In this document: positions 63,769 through 64,000 of the stretch, one piece after another
Numbering within the stretch: position 1 is the stretch's first letter
Layout of the letters: each line of letters begins with the position of its first letter
Source of the DNA: Serripes groenlandicus
Lineage: Eukaryota; Mollusca; Bivalvia; Cardiida; Cardiidae
Assembly: GCA_031761405.1 (NCBI GenBank)
Contig: JASEVX010000003.1
Span: forward strand, 18,066,489-18,130,488
Reading direction: 5' to 3'
Length of the DNA: 64,000 bases
Notes under the pieces: model-generated
What the model saw: the letters and a program-made list of their open reading frames with translations, nothing else
Databases searched by the model: none
Told to the model about the DNA's origin: nothing
Program-made: the position numbers and the translations under genes

Positions 63769-64000
63769 AAAAAGAATTAAAGCCCGAGATGCCTAAACTT
63801 GTATCAAAACAAACCAAGTCAGAGAAATCTGCGATCTCTTCAGTCCCAGCAAGCTTTACACCTAAGGTCAATAATGACAGGACGATTCAAGCAAAGTCAA
63901 CTGCTTCCAAGGTCATGCTGGTAAGGCAAGCGAGCCTAAGGTCGATAAATAAGGATAATCAGTCAGTTGTTTTAAAGAGAACTAGTAGTTTTCATGCAGG
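63769..64000 (+). CDS. Exon 8 (partial): Lys/Ser-rich linker running off the window
   Basis: The exon begins after AATTTTACAG in phase 1 and stays open to the last base. Its visible 77 codons are rich in Lys, Ser and Thr (for example KELKPEMPKL, KQTKSEKSAI and LVRQASLRS). This resembles the disordered exons upstream rather than an Ig domain. LRRxSL-like patches (RQASLRS, KRTSSF) look like basophilic-kinase sites, but that is only pattern matching. The donor is outside the window. Confidence 0.8.

Larger units (their letters stand above)
45511..64000 (+). other. Multi-exon gene for an intracellular Ig-domain protein (both ends missing)
   Basis: Eight exons are supported by open frames bounded by AG acceptors and GT donors, and the frame joins across every intron (phases 1,1,2,1,1,1,1 along the gene). 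The order is a 450-codon Ser-rich exon, a 187-codon charged exon, a 42-codon linker, four single-domain I-set Ig exons and a Lys/Ser-rich linker leaving the window. No signal peptide, membrane segment, kinase or Fn3 domain is visible, and the domains carry a Cys in the last strand (STCG, CSCR, CDCI, TSCF), common in cytosolic titin-like Ig modules. Family knowledge points to muscle or actin-scaffold proteins (titin, obscurin/unc-89, SPEG, MLCK, palladin); which one is undecided. The first exon here begins in phase 1, so at least one exon lies upstream, perhaps outside the window. Introns are loaded with TTAA-MITEs and SINEs. Confidence 0.8.

Overview
The window is non-coding-rich, AT-rich animal DNA, most likely from a bivalve mollusc. 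This is inferred from split genes with GT..AG introns, several tRNA-headed SINE types sharing one tail, and short repeats opening AGCTCACCTGAGC, ATGCCCCCGG, GTCTCCCCCATAC or TAGTCCCCTATCGG, which I associate with bivalve genomes. Nothing prokaryotic (operons, Shine-Dalgarno sites) is present. A 200-base run of N (1995-2194) marks an assembly gap.

Layout. Positions 1 to about 45,500 hold no exon I can support and read as intergenic DNA or one long intron packed with repeats. From 45,511 to the right edge lies one plus-strand gene: two long disordered exons, a short linker exon, four exons each encoding one intracellular-type I-set immunoglobulin domain, and the start of another linker exon. 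The reading frame joins across all seven introns. Six introns are phase 1 and one is phase 2. The first exon is internal and the last runs off the window, so both ends are missing. The product resembles giant muscle or cytoskeletal Ig proteins (titin, obscurin/unc-89, SPEG, MLCK, palladin type), but no catalytic domain is visible and no symbol is assigned.

The dominant feature is a short palindromic TTAA-flanked element, called TTAA-MITE here. About 70 copies and fragments occupy, by hand estimate, about a fifth of the window. A full copy is about 230 bp with ends TTAACCCTTTCCC(T/A)CATA, subterminal CTGCAGCAGACG blocks and a central hairpin. Type A ends in CTCATA and type B in CACATA. Orientation + means the short arm comes first (AGACGCTTTCTGACGCC in type A). 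Orientation - means the long arm comes first (ACAATTCTGCAGC or ACAAATCTGCAGC, followed by GAAAATCTCTATA). The TTAA site and CCCTTT ends suggest mobilisation by a piggyBac-type transposase (inference; no transposase gene is here). Copies nest in one another, abut through a shared TTAA, and are interrupted by SINEs and other repeats.

Other repeat families are a mariner-like MITE (ends TGAGCCGT), Helentron-like elements with a conserved short reading frame, at least three SINE types, elements with internal tandem units (one carrying many AGGTCA half-sites), a 1.8-kb 27-bp minisatellite, CATGGTC palindrome clusters, and a 3.7-kb nest of inverted repeats at about 31.9-35.6 kb. That nest is the most unusual structure seen and looks like a foldback-type element inserted in another repeat.
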